Source of the DNA: Methylobacterium brachiatum
GTDB lineage: Bacteria; Pseudomonadota; Alphaproteobacteria; Rhizobiales; Beijerinckiaceae
Assembly (NCBI RefSeq): GCF_020523825.1
Contig: NZ_JAJALK010000003.1
Span: 310,001 to 374,000 of the forward strand
Reading direction: 5' to 3'
DNA: 64,000 bases
Shown here: positions 48,117 through 59,583 of the stretch, one piece after another
Numbering within the stretch: position 1 is the stretch's first letter
How the letters are laid out: each line of letters opens with the position of its first letter
Program-made: the position numbers and the translations under genes
Notes under the pieces: generated by a model
What the model saw: the letters and a program-made list of their open reading frames with translations, nothing else
What the model was told of the DNA's origin: nothing
Database searches by the model: none

Positions 48117-50459
48117 ATGGCGGCGGAGAATACGGCGGCCCACAATGCGGCCGCCCGGACACAGGCCAGCACCGTCACGGTGGCGCCCGGCTTCCAGGAC
48201 GCCGACGATGTGCTGCCGACCTACCACATCGAGGCCCATACCTCCCTGGTCGAGCGGCCCCTGCGGGCGCTGAAGTTCGGGGAGGCGTTCGGGGTTCTGG
48301 ATTCCTACGGCGATATCGGCGTCCAGCCCGGGCCGGAGGGCCTGTATTTCCAGGATACCCGCTATCTCTCCCGGCTCGAGCTGACCGTGGAGGGCCAGCG
48401 CCCGCTGATGCTGTCCTCGGTGATGCAGGACGATAACGGCGCGCTCAGCGTCGACATGACGACGCCCGACATCCGCCTCGACGCCCATGACGAGACCTCG
48501 ATCCCGCGCGAGACGATCGCGATCGAGCGCACCAAGTTCCTGTTCCGGGGCGCCTGCTACGATCGGATCGGCCTGCGCTCGTTCGATTCCAAGCACCGCC
48601 GCCTGCGCATCGCCGTCACCTTCGACGCGGATTACCGCGACCTGTTCGAGGTGCGCGGCACCGACCGCAAGGAGCGGGGCAAGCGCGGCGTCCTGGTGGC
48701 GAGCGACCGGGAGGTGCAGTTCCGCTATGTCGGGCTCGACGAGATCGTGCGCACCACCTCGTTGCACTTCGGCCCCAAGCCGGATCTGATCGAGCCGGGT
48801 CGCGTCGCCTTCGACGTCTCCCTGCCGCCGGAGGGCCGTGCCTCCCTGTTCATTCGCGTGACCTTCGAAGCGCATCGGGCGTTCACCAAGCCGCCGAGCG
48901 GCGAGATGGTCGGCGAGGATGCGGCCGCGAAGCTGACCCTGGCGGCCAATGTCGGGGGCGCCCGGCGTGAGCCGAAGGATCTGAGCGAGGGGACGATCTT
49001 CGCCCGGGCCTACCGCGATTCGCGCCGGGACCTGCGCGAGCTGACCGCCGGGATCACCACGATCATCTCGTCGAACGACCAGTTCAACGAGGGCCTGTGC
49101 CGGGCCACCGCCGACCTCTACATGCTCGCGAGCCGGACCCCGGAGGGGATCTACCCGTTCGCCGGTATACCCTGGTACTCGACGGTGTTCGGCCGCGACG
49201 GCATCATCACGGCCCTGATGGCGCTGTGGATCGATCCGAAATTCGGCCGCGGCGTCCTGCGCTACCTCGCCGCCACCCAGGCCAAGGCGGTCGATCCCGC
49301 GGCCGATGCGCAGCCCGGCAAGGTGCTGCACGAGACCCGCCGGGGCGAAATGGCGATGCTCGGCGAGGTGCCGTTCCGCCACTATTACGGCACCATCGAC
49401 GGCACGCCGCTCTTCGTGATGCTAGCCTGGGAATATTACGCGGTGACGGGCGACCTGGAGACCATCCGGGCGATCTGGCCGTCGCTCGAACTCGCCCTGG
49501 AATGGATGGACCGCTACGGCGACCGCGACGGCGACGGCTTCGTCGAATACGCCCGCGACACCGACAAGGGCCTCGAGAACCAGGGCTGGAAGGACAGCCA
49601 CGATTCGATCTTCCATACCGACGGCCAGCTGGCCAAGGGCCCGATCGCCCTGTGCGAGGTCCAGGGCTACGTCTATGCCGCCAAGAACGGCATGGCCAAG
49701 CTCGCCGCGCTCCTCGGGCACGACCCGATGGCCGAGCGCCTCTCGCACGAGGCGGCCACCCTGCGCGAGCGGTTCGATGCGGCCTTCTGGAACGAGGAGA
49801 TCGGCACCTACGCGCTGGCCCTCGACGGCGCCAAGAAGCAATGCGCGGTGCGCTCGTCGAATGCCGGGCACGCGCTGTTCACCGGCATCGCCAAGCCGGA
49901 GCGGGCGGCCCGGGTCGCCGAGACCCTGCTGTGCAAGGACGGCTTCAACGGCTGGGGCGTGCGGACCATCGCCAAGGGCGAGGCCCGCTACAACCCGATG
50001 TCCTACCACAACGGCTCGATCTGGCCGCACGACAACGCCCTGATCGCGATGGGGCTCGCCCGCTACGACCGCAAGCACGAGGCCGCGCGTATCTTCCAGG
50101 GGATGTTCGACACCGCGCTCTACCAGGACCAGAAGCGCCTGCCGGAGCTGTTCTGCGGCTTCATGCGCCGGCGTCAGCGCGGCCCGGTGGCCTACCCGGT
50201 CGCCTGTAGCCCGCAGGCCTGGGCGGCGGCGGCGCCGTTCGCGTTCCTGGCCGCCTGCCTGGGCCTGGAGCTCGACCACGATCGCAACAGCGTCCGGCTG
50301 AAGAACCCGATCCTGCCGGGCTTCCTCGACGGCGTGACGCTCTACAACGTCAAGCTGGGAGCCTCGCGCCTGGATATCCGGTTCCAGCGCTACGACGACG
50401 ACGTCACCGTGTCGGTGCTGCGCCGCCATGGCGACGTGCAGGTGATCGTGACGAAATAG
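48117..50459 (+). CDS. amylo-alpha-1,6-glucosidase (glycogen debranching type)
   Basis: 780 residues from ATG 48117 with GGAGACG upstream. An N-terminal GDE_N_bis-type domain (SYGDIGVQPGPEGLYFQDTR) is followed by an (alpha/alpha)6 barrel with WYSTVFGRDGIITALMAL, GWKDSHDSIF and SYHNGSIWPHDNALIAMG, as in amylo-alpha-1,6-glucosidases and GH63-like enzymes. Such proteins in this lineage lack firm substrates. Its place after a GT4 gene suggests a linked glucan step. Confidence 0.88.
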   Translation: MAAENTAAHNAAARTQASTVTVAPGFQDADDVLPTYHIEAHTSLVERPLRALKFGEAFGVLDSYGDIGVQPGPEGLYFQDTRYLSRLELTVEGQRPLMLSSVMQDDNGALSVDMTTPDIRLDAHDETSIPRETIAIERTKFLFRGACYDRIGLRSFDSKHRRLRIAVTFDADYRDLFEVRGTDRKERGKRGVLVASDREVQFRYVGLDEIVRTTSLHFGPKPDLIEPGRVAFDVSLPPEGRASLFIRVTFEAHRAFTKPPSGEMVGEDAAAKLTLAANVGGARREPKDLSEGTIFARAYRDSRRDLRELTAGITTIISSNDQFNEGLCRATADLYMLASRTPEGIYPFAGIPWYSTVFGRDGIITALMALWIDPKFGRGVLRYLAATQAKAVDPAADAQPGKVLHETRRGEMAMLGEVPFRHYYGTIDGTPLFVMLAWEYYAVTGDLETIRAIWPSLELALEWMDRYGDRDGDGFVEYARDTDKGLENQGWKDSHDSIFHTDGQLAKGPIALCEVQGYVYAAKNGMAKLAALLGHDPMAERLSHEAATLRERFDAAFWNEEIGTYALALDGAKKQCAVRSSNAGHALFTGIAKPERAARVAETLLCKDGFNGWGVRTIAKGEARYNPMSYHNGSIWPHDNALIAMGLARYDRKHEAARIFQGMFDTALYQDQKRLPELFCGFMRRRQRGPVAYPVACSPQAWAAAAPFAFLAACLGLELDHDRNSVRLKNPILPGFLDGVTLYNVKLGASRLDIRFQRYDDDVTVSVLRRHGDVQVIVTK

Positions 50460-50467
50460 GCCGCCGC

Positions 50468-50498
50468 CTCCCGCCGCGGCCCGGTGCCGTGGCGGGAG
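50468..50498 (+). terminator. hydrolase gene terminator
   Basis: Stem CTCCCGCCGCGGC/GCCGTGGCGGGAG (one G-U) with CCGGT loop, eight bases after the hydrolase stop. It also ends the leftward PilZ gene. Confidence 0.75.
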
Positions 50499-50513
50499 AC
50501 GCCGGAAATGAAA

Positions 50514-50819
50514 TCAGGTGTCGCCGCCCGGCAGATCGAGCACGATCGCGGCGGCATCGGCCCGCTGCCAGACCCGCCGGACCGGATAGCTCCTGTCATG
50601 ACCGGGCACCGCAAGGGTGAAGGTCAGCGGCAAGCGATGCCGGCGCGAGACCGAGAGCATCGCGCCGGTCGGCGACATATCCCGCACAATGCAGGGGACC
50701 GAATCGCCGTCGGGATACTGGATCGTCGCCGGGATCAGCACGTCCCGTCGCTCGCCGTCGCGCCTGTTGACCGTCGCATCGACCGGGACGCCACCCGCCC
50801 TGCTTCCCATCCGATCCAT
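50514..50819 (-). CDS. PilZ-domain protein
   Basis: 101 residues from ATG 50819 with AAAGGGATGG upstream. NRRDGERRDVLIPATIQYPD gives the Arg motif, and VRDMSPTGAMLSVS the D-xSxxG motif, of c-di-GMP-binding PilZ domains. It is a single-domain protein. It diverges from dapE. Confidence 0.83.
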   Translation of the reverse strand: MDRMGSRAGGVPVDATVNRRDGERRDVLIPATIQYPDGDSVPCIVRDMSPTGAMLSVSRRHRLPLTFTLAVPGHDRSYPVRRVWQRADAAAIVLDLPGGDT

Positions 50820-51111
50820 CCCTTTGCGCGCTGATTGATTGCGCGCAGCATACGGACCACAGGACTGACAAAGTCTGACCGTGCCGCCGATCAGGACTGA
50901 CTTCACGCACTCGTGTGACAGGCCGGCAATCCGGCAAACTTTGGCTGACCGGATGCGATCGACGTTCGGGATACTTGGAGCCTGCCCTGCGGTGACCCGG
51001 TTCCGCTCCTCGTCGGGCCGCGGATGATCGGACGCGGTACGCGGGACAGCCCGGATCCGCGCGACTTGGTGTAAGGGGCACAGCCAGCCTCTCCACCTCG
51101 GGACACGCCCC

Positions 51112-52281
51112 ATGCCGGCCGATCATTCCGCTCTGTCGCTCGCCCAAGCGCTGATCCGCTGTCCCTCGGTGACACCGGAGGATCGCGGCGCCCTCGATGT
51201 GGTGGCGCAGGCGCTGAGCGGGGCGGGTTTCTCGGTGGAGCGGCCGGTCTTCTCCGAGCCGGGCTATCCCGACACCCCGAACCTCTACGCACGGATCGGT
51301 GATCGCGGGCCGTGCCTCGTCTTCGCCGGGCACACCGATGTCGTGCCGGAGGGCGACGGCGCCTGGCGCCACGGCCCATTCGACGCCACGGTGGCGGATG
51401 GCCTGCTCTACGGTCGCGGCGCCGCCGACATGAAGGGCGGCGTCGCCTGCATGCTGGCCGCGACCCTGGCGTTCATCGCGCGACGGGGCGGCACGTTCCC
51501 GGGCTCGATCGCCTTCCTGATCACCGGCGACGAGGAGGGGCCCGCGGTCAACGGGACGGTCAAGCTGCTCGACTGGGCCCGCGCCCGGGGCGAGCGCTTC
51601 GACCATTGCCTGCTGGGCGAGCCGACCAATCCAGGGCGGCTCGGCGAAATGATCAAGATCGGCCGCCGCGGCTCGCTCACCGGCAAGCTGACCGTGCTCG
51701 GGCGCCAGGGCCACGTCGCCTACCCGCACAAGGCCGAGAATCCGATCCCCGGGCTTCTGCGGCTCGCCTCGGCGCTGGTGGCGGAACCGCTCGATGGCGG
51801 CACCGCGCATTTCGACGCCTCGAACCTCGAATTCACGACGATCGATGTCGGCAACCCCGCCACCAACGTGATCCCGGCGACCGCCCGGGCCACCTTCAAC
51901 GTCCGGTTCAACGACGACTGGACCGCGGCCAGCCTCGGAGCCGAGCTCCGTCGGCGGCTCGAGCAGGCCGCCGGCAATGCCGTGCGCTTCACCCTCGACC
52001 TGCAGCCCTCGAACGCCCCGGCCTTCCTGACCCAGCCCGACGCCTTCGTGGATCTGGTCTCCCGGGCGATCCAGGCCGAGACCGGCCTGACGCCGACGCT
52101 GTCGACCACCGGCGGCACCTCGGATGCCCGCTTCATCAAGGATGCCTGCCCGGTGATCGAGTTCGGCCTGGTGGGCGAGACCATGCACCAGGTCGATGAA
52201 TGCGTGGCCGTGGCCGATATCGAGCGGCTGACGGCGATTTATGAGCGGGTGCTGGAGGCTTATTTCCCCACGAAGCGCTGA
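51112..52281 (+). CDS. dapE: succinyl-diaminopimelate desuccinylase
   Basis: 389 residues. Hydrolyses N-succinyl-LL-diaminopimelate in lysine and cell-wall synthesis. Metal ligands are in [36 protein letters not shown] and the late [14 protein letters not shown] (His). The dimerisation domain is between. Followed by a repeat region and converging truA. Confidence 0.94.
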   Translation: MPADHSALSLAQALIRCPSVTPEDRGALDVVAQALSGAGFSVERPVFSEPGYPDTPNLYARIGDRGPCLVFAGHTDVVPEGDGAWRHGPFDATVADGLLYGRGAADMKGGVACMLAATLAFIARRGGTFPGSIAFLITGDEEGPAVNGTVKLLDWARARGERFDHCLLGEPTNPGRLGEMIKIGRRGSLTGKLTVLGRQGHVAYPHKAENPIPGLLRLASALVAEPLDGGTAHFDASNLEFTTIDVGNPATNVIPATARATFNVRFNDDWTAASLGAELRRRLEQAAGNAVRFTLDLQPSNAPAFLTQPDAFVDLVSRAIQAETGLTPTLSTTGGTSDARFIKDACPVIEFGLVGETMHQVDECVAVADIERLTAIYERVLEAYFPTKR

Positions 52282-52330
52282 CAGCGCGGCGCAGGGGCAG
52301 ATCCCGTTCGACCGGTCTATCCAACGCACC

Positions 52331-52466
52331 CCCTCATCCAGAGGTGCCCGGCGATCGCAGATCGCTGGGCTTCGAAGGAGCCTTCCGGGGGTCGCGCGTC
52401 CGGCTGGAAGGCGCCTTCGAGGCCTCCGCGTCGCTCCATCACGCCAGGCTGAGGGGAGGAGTGGGA
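52331..52466. repeat. dispersed palindromic repeat copies (inverted pair)
   Basis: The sequence CCCTCATCCAGAGGTGCCCG (52331-52350, then on to CTTCGAAGGAGCC) resembles a unit at 59088. A second copy, in the opposite direction, lies at 52410-52466 (reads CCCCTCAGCCTG ... CCTCGAAGGCG on the minus strand). Together they form a large imperfect palindrome between converging dapE and truA. Confidence 0.6.
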
Positions 52467-52519
52467 TCTCGGGCGCCGAGTATCGTCACCCGCCGGAAGT
52501 CGCGATCCCGAGAAATCCC

Positions 52520-53272
52520 TCAGGCGTAATCCACCCCCACGAAGGTCAGCCCCCAGGCCGGCGCCAGCGGCCCGCACCGGCGCTTCTCGCCCGAGGCCAG
52601 GATGTCGGCGACGTCGTCACCCGAGAGGCGTCCGCAGCCCGCGAGCATCAGCGTCCCGACCATGGCCCGCACCTGGTGGTGCAGGAACGAGCGCGCGCAG
52701 GTCGTCACCACGATCTCCTCGTGCAGCGCCATCGTGGTGCGGGCCACGTCGAGCTGGTCCAGCGTCCGCACGGGGCTGTTGGCCTGGCACTCGGCCGCTC
52801 GGAAGGCGGAGAAGTCGTGGAGGCCGACGAGGCGCTGGGCGGCGTCATGCATCGCATCCGGGTCGAGCGGCCAGGGCACGTGCCAGACATGGGTGCGGGT
52901 CAGGGCCGCCGGGCTGCGGCGGTTGAGGATGCGGTAGCGGTAGTGCCGGCGGATCGCCGAGTGCCGGGCGTCGAAGCTCGGCGGGACGATCTCGGCGGAG
53001 AGCACGGCCACGGGTTGCGGCCGCAGATGGGCGTTGATGGCGTCGCGGACCGTGTCGGTCCGCCAGTCCTTGGCCAGGTCGAGATGGGCGACCTGGTGGA
53101 TGGCGTGCACACCGGCATCGGTCCGGCCGGCGCAGGTGAGCCGGGCATCCTCGCCGGAGAAGCGCGTCACCGCCGCCTCGATCGCGCCCTGCACCGTGGC
53201 TTCGTCGGACTGACGCTGCCAGCCGCAGAACGGCGTGCCGTCGTATTCGATGACGAGCTTGTAGCGGGGCAT
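52520..53272 (-). CDS. truA: tRNA pseudouridine synthase A
   Basis: 250 residues. [20 protein letters not shown], the catalytic Asp in [29 protein letters not shown] and [15 protein letters not shown] are diagnostic. It makes pseudouridine at tRNA positions 38-40. Its ATG overlaps the fmt stop (TGATG). Confidence 0.96.
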   Translation of the reverse strand: MPRYKLVIEYDGTPFCGWQRQSDEATVQGAIEAAVTRFSGEDARLTCAGRTDAGVHAIHQVAHLDLAKDWRTDTVRDAINAHLRPQPVAVLSAEIVPPSFDARHSAIRRHYRYRILNRRSPAALTRTHVWHVPWPLDPDAMHDAAQRLVGLHDFSAFRAAECQANSPVRTLDQLDVARTTMALHEEIVVTTCARSFLHHQVRAMVGTLMLAGCGRLSGDDVADILASGEKRRCGPLAPAWGLTFVGVDYA

Positions 53273-54201
53273 CAGCCGAGATGCGTGCCGGGCGCGATGC
53301 GCGCGCCGCGCACGAACTCGGCGCCGCTGGCGCTGCCGCCCTTGCCGGCCCGGCGCAGCTCCGTCAGCCGGACCGCCCCGGTGCCGCAGGCGACCAGGCC
53401 CTCGGCATCGAGAAGCGTCCCCGGCGCGCCCGTGCCGGCGCCGGCCGCGGCGCGCAGGACCTTCACCCGCTCCGGCCCCTTGCCGAGATCGACTGCGAAG
53501 AACGCCCCCGGGAACGGCGACAGGCCGTTGATCCGGTTCGCGACCTCCGCGGCCGGAAGCGACCAGTCGATCCGCGCCTCGTCGTTGGTGATCTTGTGCG
53601 CGTAGACGACGCCTTCGGAGGCCTGCGGCGTGAAGGTCAGGGCGCCCCGGTCAAGGCGCTCGATCGCCTGGGACATCAGCTCGGCCCCGAGGGGCATCAG
53701 CGCATCGTGCAATTCGCCGGCGGTCATGCCCGGCACGATCGGGACGCGTCCCTCCAGGGCGACGGGGCCGGTATCGAGCCCGGCCTCCATGCGCATGATG
53801 CCGACGCCGCTCTCTTCATCCCCCGCCATCACGGCGCGCTGGATCGGCGCGGCTCCCCGCCAGCGCGGCAGCAGCGACCCGTGCAGGTTGAGGCAGCCGT
53901 GCCTGGGCACATCAAGGATCGCCTGCGGCAGCAGCATCCCGTAGGCGACCACCACGGCGACGTCGGCCCGGTGCCCGGCGAAGGTCTCGACGGCGTCCGG
54001 GCTGCGCAGGCTCGCCGGCGTCAGGACCGGGATCCCGAGGTTGTCGGCCAGCGCGTGGACCGGCGACGGCCGCAGGCCCATCCCGCGGCCGGCCTTGGCA
54101 GGCGCGCGGGTATAGACGGCGGCGATGTCATGGCCGTCCTGCGCGAGCCGCGCCAGTGTCGGCACCGCGAAATCCGGCGTGCCCATGAAGACGACGCGCA
54201 T
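53272..54201 (-). CDS. fmt: methionyl-tRNA formyltransferase
   Basis: 309 residues. [54 protein letters not shown] (with His and the [11 protein letters not shown] loop), [10 protein letters not shown] and the C-terminal Formyl_trans_C domain. It formylates initiator tRNA. It lies between def and truA in one unit. Confidence 0.97.
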   Translation of the reverse strand: MRVVFMGTPDFAVPTLARLAQDGHDIAAVYTRAPAKAGRGMGLRPSPVHALADNLGIPVLTPASLRSPDAVETFAGHRADVAVVVAYGMLLPQAILDVPRHGCLNLHGSLLPRWRGAAPIQRAVMAGDEESGVGIMRMEAGLDTGPVALEGRVPIVPGMTAGELHDALMPLGAELMSQAIERLDRGALTFTPQASEGVVYAHKITNDEARIDWSLPAAEVANRINGLSPFPGAFFAVDLGKGPERVKVLRAAAGAGTGAPGTLLDAEGLVACGTGAVRLTELRRAGKGGSASGAEFVRGARIAPGTHLG

Positions 54202-54207
54202 CGGGGG

Positions 54208-54723
54208 TCAGGCCGCGTCGCGCTTGGCCGCCTTGGTGAAGCGCTTGATCACCCGGTCGCGCTTCAGCTTCGAGATGTGGTCGATGAACAGCACGCCGTT
54301 CAGGTGGTCGATCTCGTGCTGGATGCAGGTCGCCAGAAGGCCGTCGGCCTCGATCTCCTGCTCCCGGCCCTCGATGTCGCGGAACTTCACCCGGACCCGG
54401 TCCGGCCGCTCGACCTCGGCGTAATATTCCGGGATCGACAGGCAGCCCTCGTCGTAGACCCGCTTCTCCTCCGAGGACCAGACGATCTCGGGATCGATGA
54501 AGACCCGCGGCTCGCGCACGCCTTCTTCCTTCGAGGTGTCGATGGTCACGACCCGCTTGGCGACGCCGACTTGGATCGCCGCGAGCCCGACGCCCGGGGC
54601 GTCGTACATCGTCTCGAACATGTCGGCCACGAGGGTGCGGATCTCGGGCGTGATCGGTCCGACCGGCTCCGAGGTGCGGCGCAGGACGGCGTCGGGGAGG
54701 ATGACGAGCGGACGGATGGTCAT
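54208..54723 (-). CDS. def: peptide deformylase
   Basis: 171 residues from ATG 54723. [23 protein letters not shown] and the zinc/iron motif [15 protein letters not shown] are present. It removes the formyl group that Fmt adds. Ends six bases before fmt. Confidence 0.97.
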   Translation of the reverse strand: MTIRPLVILPDAVLRRTSEPVGPITPEIRTLVADMFETMYDAPGVGLAAIQVGVAKRVVTIDTSKEEGVREPRVFIDPEIVWSSEEKRVYDEGCLSIPEYYAEVERPDRVRVKFRDIEGREQEIEADGLLATCIQHEIDHLNGVLFIDHISKLKRDRVIKRFTKAAKRDAA

Positions 54724-54848
54724 GGCGGAAACCGGCAAGGGGAGCGCCGCAGGCGCGGACCCCGGGGATTCCGAGGCAATATGGCGTGGGTCGGGGCCGG
54801 TCAAATACCGCTTCTGCGGGTCGCCGCGACACCGCGCCGGCAAAACCC

Positions 54849-55454
54849 TCAGAAGGTGGTGCGGCTGCGGATCGCCGCGGTGAGTGTGCCCTCGTCGAGA
54901 TAGTCGAGCTCGCCGCCGACCGGGACGCCGTGGGCGAGGCGGGTCACCTTGCGGTCGAGGTGCCGGATCGATTCGGTGACGTAATGGGCGGTGGTCTGGC
55001 CGTCGACGGTGGCGTTCAGCGCCAGGATGATCTCCTTCACCGCGGGATCGGCCGCGCGCTCCACGAGGCTCGCCAGGTTGAGGTGCTCGGGCCGCACGCC
55101 GTCCAGGGCCGAGAGGACGCCGCCGAGCACGTGGTAGCGCGATTTGACCGCTCCGGACCGCTCCAGGGCCCAGAGGTCCGAGACATCCTCCACCACCACC
55201 AGGGTCGAGGGATCCCGCTCGGTGTCGCGGCAGATCGTGCACGGCTCCGAGGTGTCGACGTTGCCGCAACTGGAGCAGACCACGATGCGCTCGGCCGCCA
55301 CCCGCATGGCGTCGGCCAGCGGGGCGAGCAGCGTCTCGCGCTTCTTGATGAGCTGGAGCGCCGCCCGCCGCGCCGAGCGCGGTCCCAGCCCCGGCATCCG
55401 GGACAGAAGCTGGATCAGGCGCTCGATTTCGGGGCCGGCGACGGCTTGGGGCAT
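54849..55454 (-). CDS. recR: recombination protein RecR
   Basis: 201 residues from ATG 55454. An HhH segment ([18 protein letters not shown]), a C4 zinc motif ([16 protein letters not shown]), a Toprim domain with [15 protein letters not shown] and a Walker-B-like ending are in order. It works with RecFO in gap repair. In many bacteria recR follows dnaX-ybaB; here it is 4 kb away on the same strand, next to def. Confidence 0.96.
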   Translation of the reverse strand: MPQAVAGPEIERLIQLLSRMPGLGPRSARRAALQLIKKRETLLAPLADAMRVAAERIVVCSSCGNVDTSEPCTICRDTERDPSTLVVVEDVSDLWALERSGAVKSRYHVLGGVLSALDGVRPEHLNLASLVERAADPAVKEIILALNATVDGQTTAHYVTESIRHLDRKVTRLAHGVPVGGELDYLDEGTLTAAIRSRTTF

Positions 55455-55872
55455 CGTGCCTCTGGGGCGGGGAATTGCTGAACGGGCGTCTGCGGAACGT
55501 TTGGCAGGGCATAGCCGGCCCCCGGCGGTGCGCAAGAGCGCATCTCCGCCCACCCCGATCTGGTCGTTCGGGCCGATGAGCCTGCGCCGCGCCGAAGAAC
55601 ATCCGTCCGCCGACTGTTACAACGGCGGCATCCTGCGATCATCACCGGGGTCAAACACCCGCGTTCACGTTGCGGGCCCCCCGCGACACCCGGTAAGACG
55701 GCAACGCTTGGCCGCCTATCCAGTATGGGGCGGACGAGCGACCGGGGAACGGAGATCCAGCGTGCGGCGGACCTGTACGACCGCACGGACGTCCCCCGGG
55801 TAAACCCGGACACCGTTGGCGTCCGGTCATGTCGCGTCGACGGCACGAACAGGGGCTCCGGGAGATACGCTC
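55455..55872. other. intergenic region, no gene recognised
   Basis: 418 bases between divergent recR and pckA. No RNA gene or repeat was recognised. The right end carries the pckA ribosome site CGGGAGATACGCTC. Confidence 0.45.
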
Positions 55873-57492
<1,620 letters not shown>

Positions 57493-57506
57493 GCGTTTTA
57501 CCGACC

Positions 57507-57530
57507 GGGCGGCCCATTGTGCGGCCGCCC
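57507..57530 (+). terminator. pckA terminator
   Basis: Stem GGGCGGCC (57507-57514) with GGCCGCCC (57523-57530) and an eight-base CATTGTGC loop, 15 bases after the pckA stop. Confidence 0.6.
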
Positions 57531-57534
57531 GCGC

Positions 57535-58020
57535 TCAGCCGAGCCCGGCGATCAGCTTCGCGAGAAGCCTGTTCAGGATGCGCTGCTCGTCCTCGGTGAG
57601 CGGCGCCAGGACTTGGCGCTCGGCCTCGATATGGCGCGGAAGCAGGGCATCGATGAGCGCCGAGCCCTTTTGGGTCAGCGCGACCAGTGTCCCACGCCGA
57701 TCCGACGGGTGCTTCTGACGCTCGATCAAGCCGGCCTTCTCGAGGCGGTCGATCCGCGCAGTCATCCCGCCCGATGAGATCATCGCGGCCTCGCACAGGG
57801 CGGTGGGCGTCAGCGCGTAGGGCGCGCCGGACCGCCGCAGCGTCGCCAACACGTCGAACTCACCCTGCTGCAAGCCGAATTCCGCGAAGGCCGGGTTGAG
57901 CCGGTCGCGCAGGACGACCTGCGCCAGCTCGGCGAGCCGGCCCAGAACCTCCATGGGAAACGCGTCGATATCGGGCCGTTCACGCTGCCACTGCGCCACG
58001 GCCTGGGCCGCACGATCCAT
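57535..58020 (-). CDS. MarR-family transcriptional regulator
   Basis: 161 residues from ATG 58020; GTG starts at 58032 or 58029 are possible. Winged-helix features are LQQGEFDVLATLRRSG, TPTALCEAAMISSGGMTARI (recognition helix) and LIERQKHPSDRRGTLVALTQ (wing). It diverges from a drug/metabolite transporter gene over 119 bases, so it probably represses that gene in response to a small aromatic compound. Confidence 0.9.
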   Translation of the reverse strand: MDRAAQAVAQWQRERPDIDAFPMEVLGRLAELAQVVLRDRLNPAFAEFGLQQGEFDVLATLRRSGAPYALTPTALCEAAMISSGGMTARIDRLEKAGLIERQKHPSDRRGTLVALTQKGSALIDALLPRHIEAERQVLAPLTEDEQRILNRLLAKLIAGLG

Positions 58021-58139
58021 CCCGTCCACCACGGCGCAGCCTTCGATATCTTGACGTAAAGATACTTTGCGGCGAGATTTTAGGTCTGCCGATTCCGGAT
58101 GGCAATCGGCAGGGATCGCCTATGGATCGCGAGGGGACG

Positions 58140-59042
58140 ATGAATGCACCGGCTGGGATCGCGACTCCCCATGCCGCGCCGCCGGCCTACCTTCTGCTCC
58201 TGTCGACCGGAGCCTTGCTCGGCCTCACGACCGTGGTCGCCGGCCTCGCCAGCGGCCTGGGCTGGCCTCCGATCGCCTTCCTGTTCTGGTCGGCGCTCGG
58301 CGGGGGGCTGATTCTGGCAATGCTTGCAGCCGTGGCGGGCGAACGGCTGACACCGTCGCCGGCGCTCCTGCGCTACGGGCTGCAGGCCGGGCTGCTGAGC
58401 TTCGCCCTTCCGAACATCCTGTCCTTCGCGGCGATCCCCCATGTCGGGGCCGGCTTCGTGGCGCTCTGCCTCGCCTTCCCGCCGCTGCTGACCTACGGCC
58501 TCGCGCTGGCCCTCGGGATGGATCGGCTCTCGGTCCAGGGGCTGGCCGGCATGGCGCTCGGGCTCGGGGGCGCGCTGCTGTTTGCCGTGTCGCGCCTGAC
58601 GGGGGCCGACGGGGGAGGGCTCTGGACCGGGCTCGCCCTCGCGGCACCGCTCAGCGTCGCCGCCGGCAATATCTATCGCTCGGCGGCGTGGCCCGACCAC
58701 GCGTCGCCGCGCCTGTTGGCGCCGATCATGGTTCTGACCGCCACGGCGCTCATCGGGGCCTACGCGGTTGCCTCCGGAATCCCGCTTCTCGCGGTGCCCT
58801 CGGCCTCGACGGCCGGCCTGCTGCCGATGCAGGCGGCAATCATCGCCGCCACCTACGCGCTGTTCTTCGTCTTGCAGAAGCGCAGCGGCCCAGTCGGGCT
58901 CAGCCAGATCGGCTGGATCGGCGCGATCACCGGCAAGGGTCTGGCAGTGGCACTGCTGGGTGAACGCTTCCCGCCGATCCTCGCGCTGGCGATCCCGCTC
59001 ATCTTGGCCGGGATCGTCCTCGTCAGCCGGCGACCGCGTTGA
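58140..59042 (+). CDS. EamA/DMT-family transporter
   Basis: 300 residues from ATG 58140 with GAGGGGACG upstream. About ten membrane helices in two EamA halves, with FWSALGGGLILAML and the late PVGLSQIGWIGAITGKGLAV. Likely an exporter of a metabolite or drug. The divergent MarR regulator supports an efflux role. Confidence 0.88.
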   Translation: MNAPAGIATPHAAPPAYLLLLSTGALLGLTTVVAGLASGLGWPPIAFLFWSALGGGLILAMLAAVAGERLTPSPALLRYGLQAGLLSFALPNILSFAAIPHVGAGFVALCLAFPPLLTYGLALALGMDRLSVQGLAGMALGLGGALLFAVSRLTGADGGGLWTGLALAAPLSVAAGNIYRSAAWPDHASPRLLAPIMVLTATALIGAYAVASGIPLLAVPSASTAGLLPMQAAIIAATYALFFVLQKRSGPVGLSQIGWIGAITGKGLAVALLGERFPPILALAIPLILAGIVLVSRRPR

Positions 59043-59087
59043 CGAAGACATGGCTCGCGAGGCTGGACCCACCTGTCCGAACCTCGC

Positions 59088-59136
59088 CCTCATCCTGAGG
59101 TGCCCGCGCCAACGAACCTCGAAGGACGAGGGGAGA
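59088..59136. repeat. dispersed palindromic repeat unit
   Basis: CCCTCATCCTGAGGTGCCCG begins the unit, which goes on to ACCTCGAAGGACGAGGGG. It is an imperfect hairpin and matches the units at 52331 and 52410. It sits between the transporter and ybaB genes, which converge. Confidence 0.65.
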
Positions 59137-59179
59137 GATTCAGGGCGCCGTCGCCCCGAACCCGTGTTCCGGGCCGCCC

Positions 59180-59503
59180 CTAGAACGGCAGCTTCATGCC
59201 GGGCGGCAGGGGCAAGCCCTTGGTCAGCTCGGCCATGCGCTCCTGCATGGTCGCCTCGGCCTTGCCGCGGGCGTCGTTGCAGGCGGCGACGATCAGGTCC
59301 TCGAGGATCTCGCGCTCGTCGGCGACCATCAGGGACGGATCGATGCTGACGCCCTTCATCTGGCCCTTGGCGCTCATGGTGACGCGCACGGAGCCGCCGC
59401 CGGAGGCGCCGGTCACCTCGATCTCGTCGAGCTCGGCCTGCAGGGAGCCCATCTTCTCCTGCATGGCCTGAGCCTGCTTCATGATGCCCATCAGGTCGCG
59501 CAT
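59180..59503 (-). CDS. YbaB/EbfC family nucleoid-associated protein
   Basis: 107 residues. MRDLMGIMKQAQAMQEKMGS, the GASGGGSVRVTMSAKGQMKGV core and DLIVAACNDARGKAE are diagnostic. It binds DNA as a dimer. It lies 80 bases downstream of dnaX, its usual partner. Confidence 0.95.
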   Translation of the reverse strand: MRDLMGIMKQAQAMQEKMGSLQAELDEIEVTGASGGGSVRVTMSAKGQMKGVSIDPSLMVADEREILEDLIVAACNDARGKAEATMQERMAELTKGLPLPPGMKLPF

Positions 59504-59583
59504 GCAGCTCTCTCTCGTCGCGTGAAGATCAGTCTAGGTGGGGATGATGGCGGCGCGCCGCCAAGTGCGGCCGTGCCCGCTCC

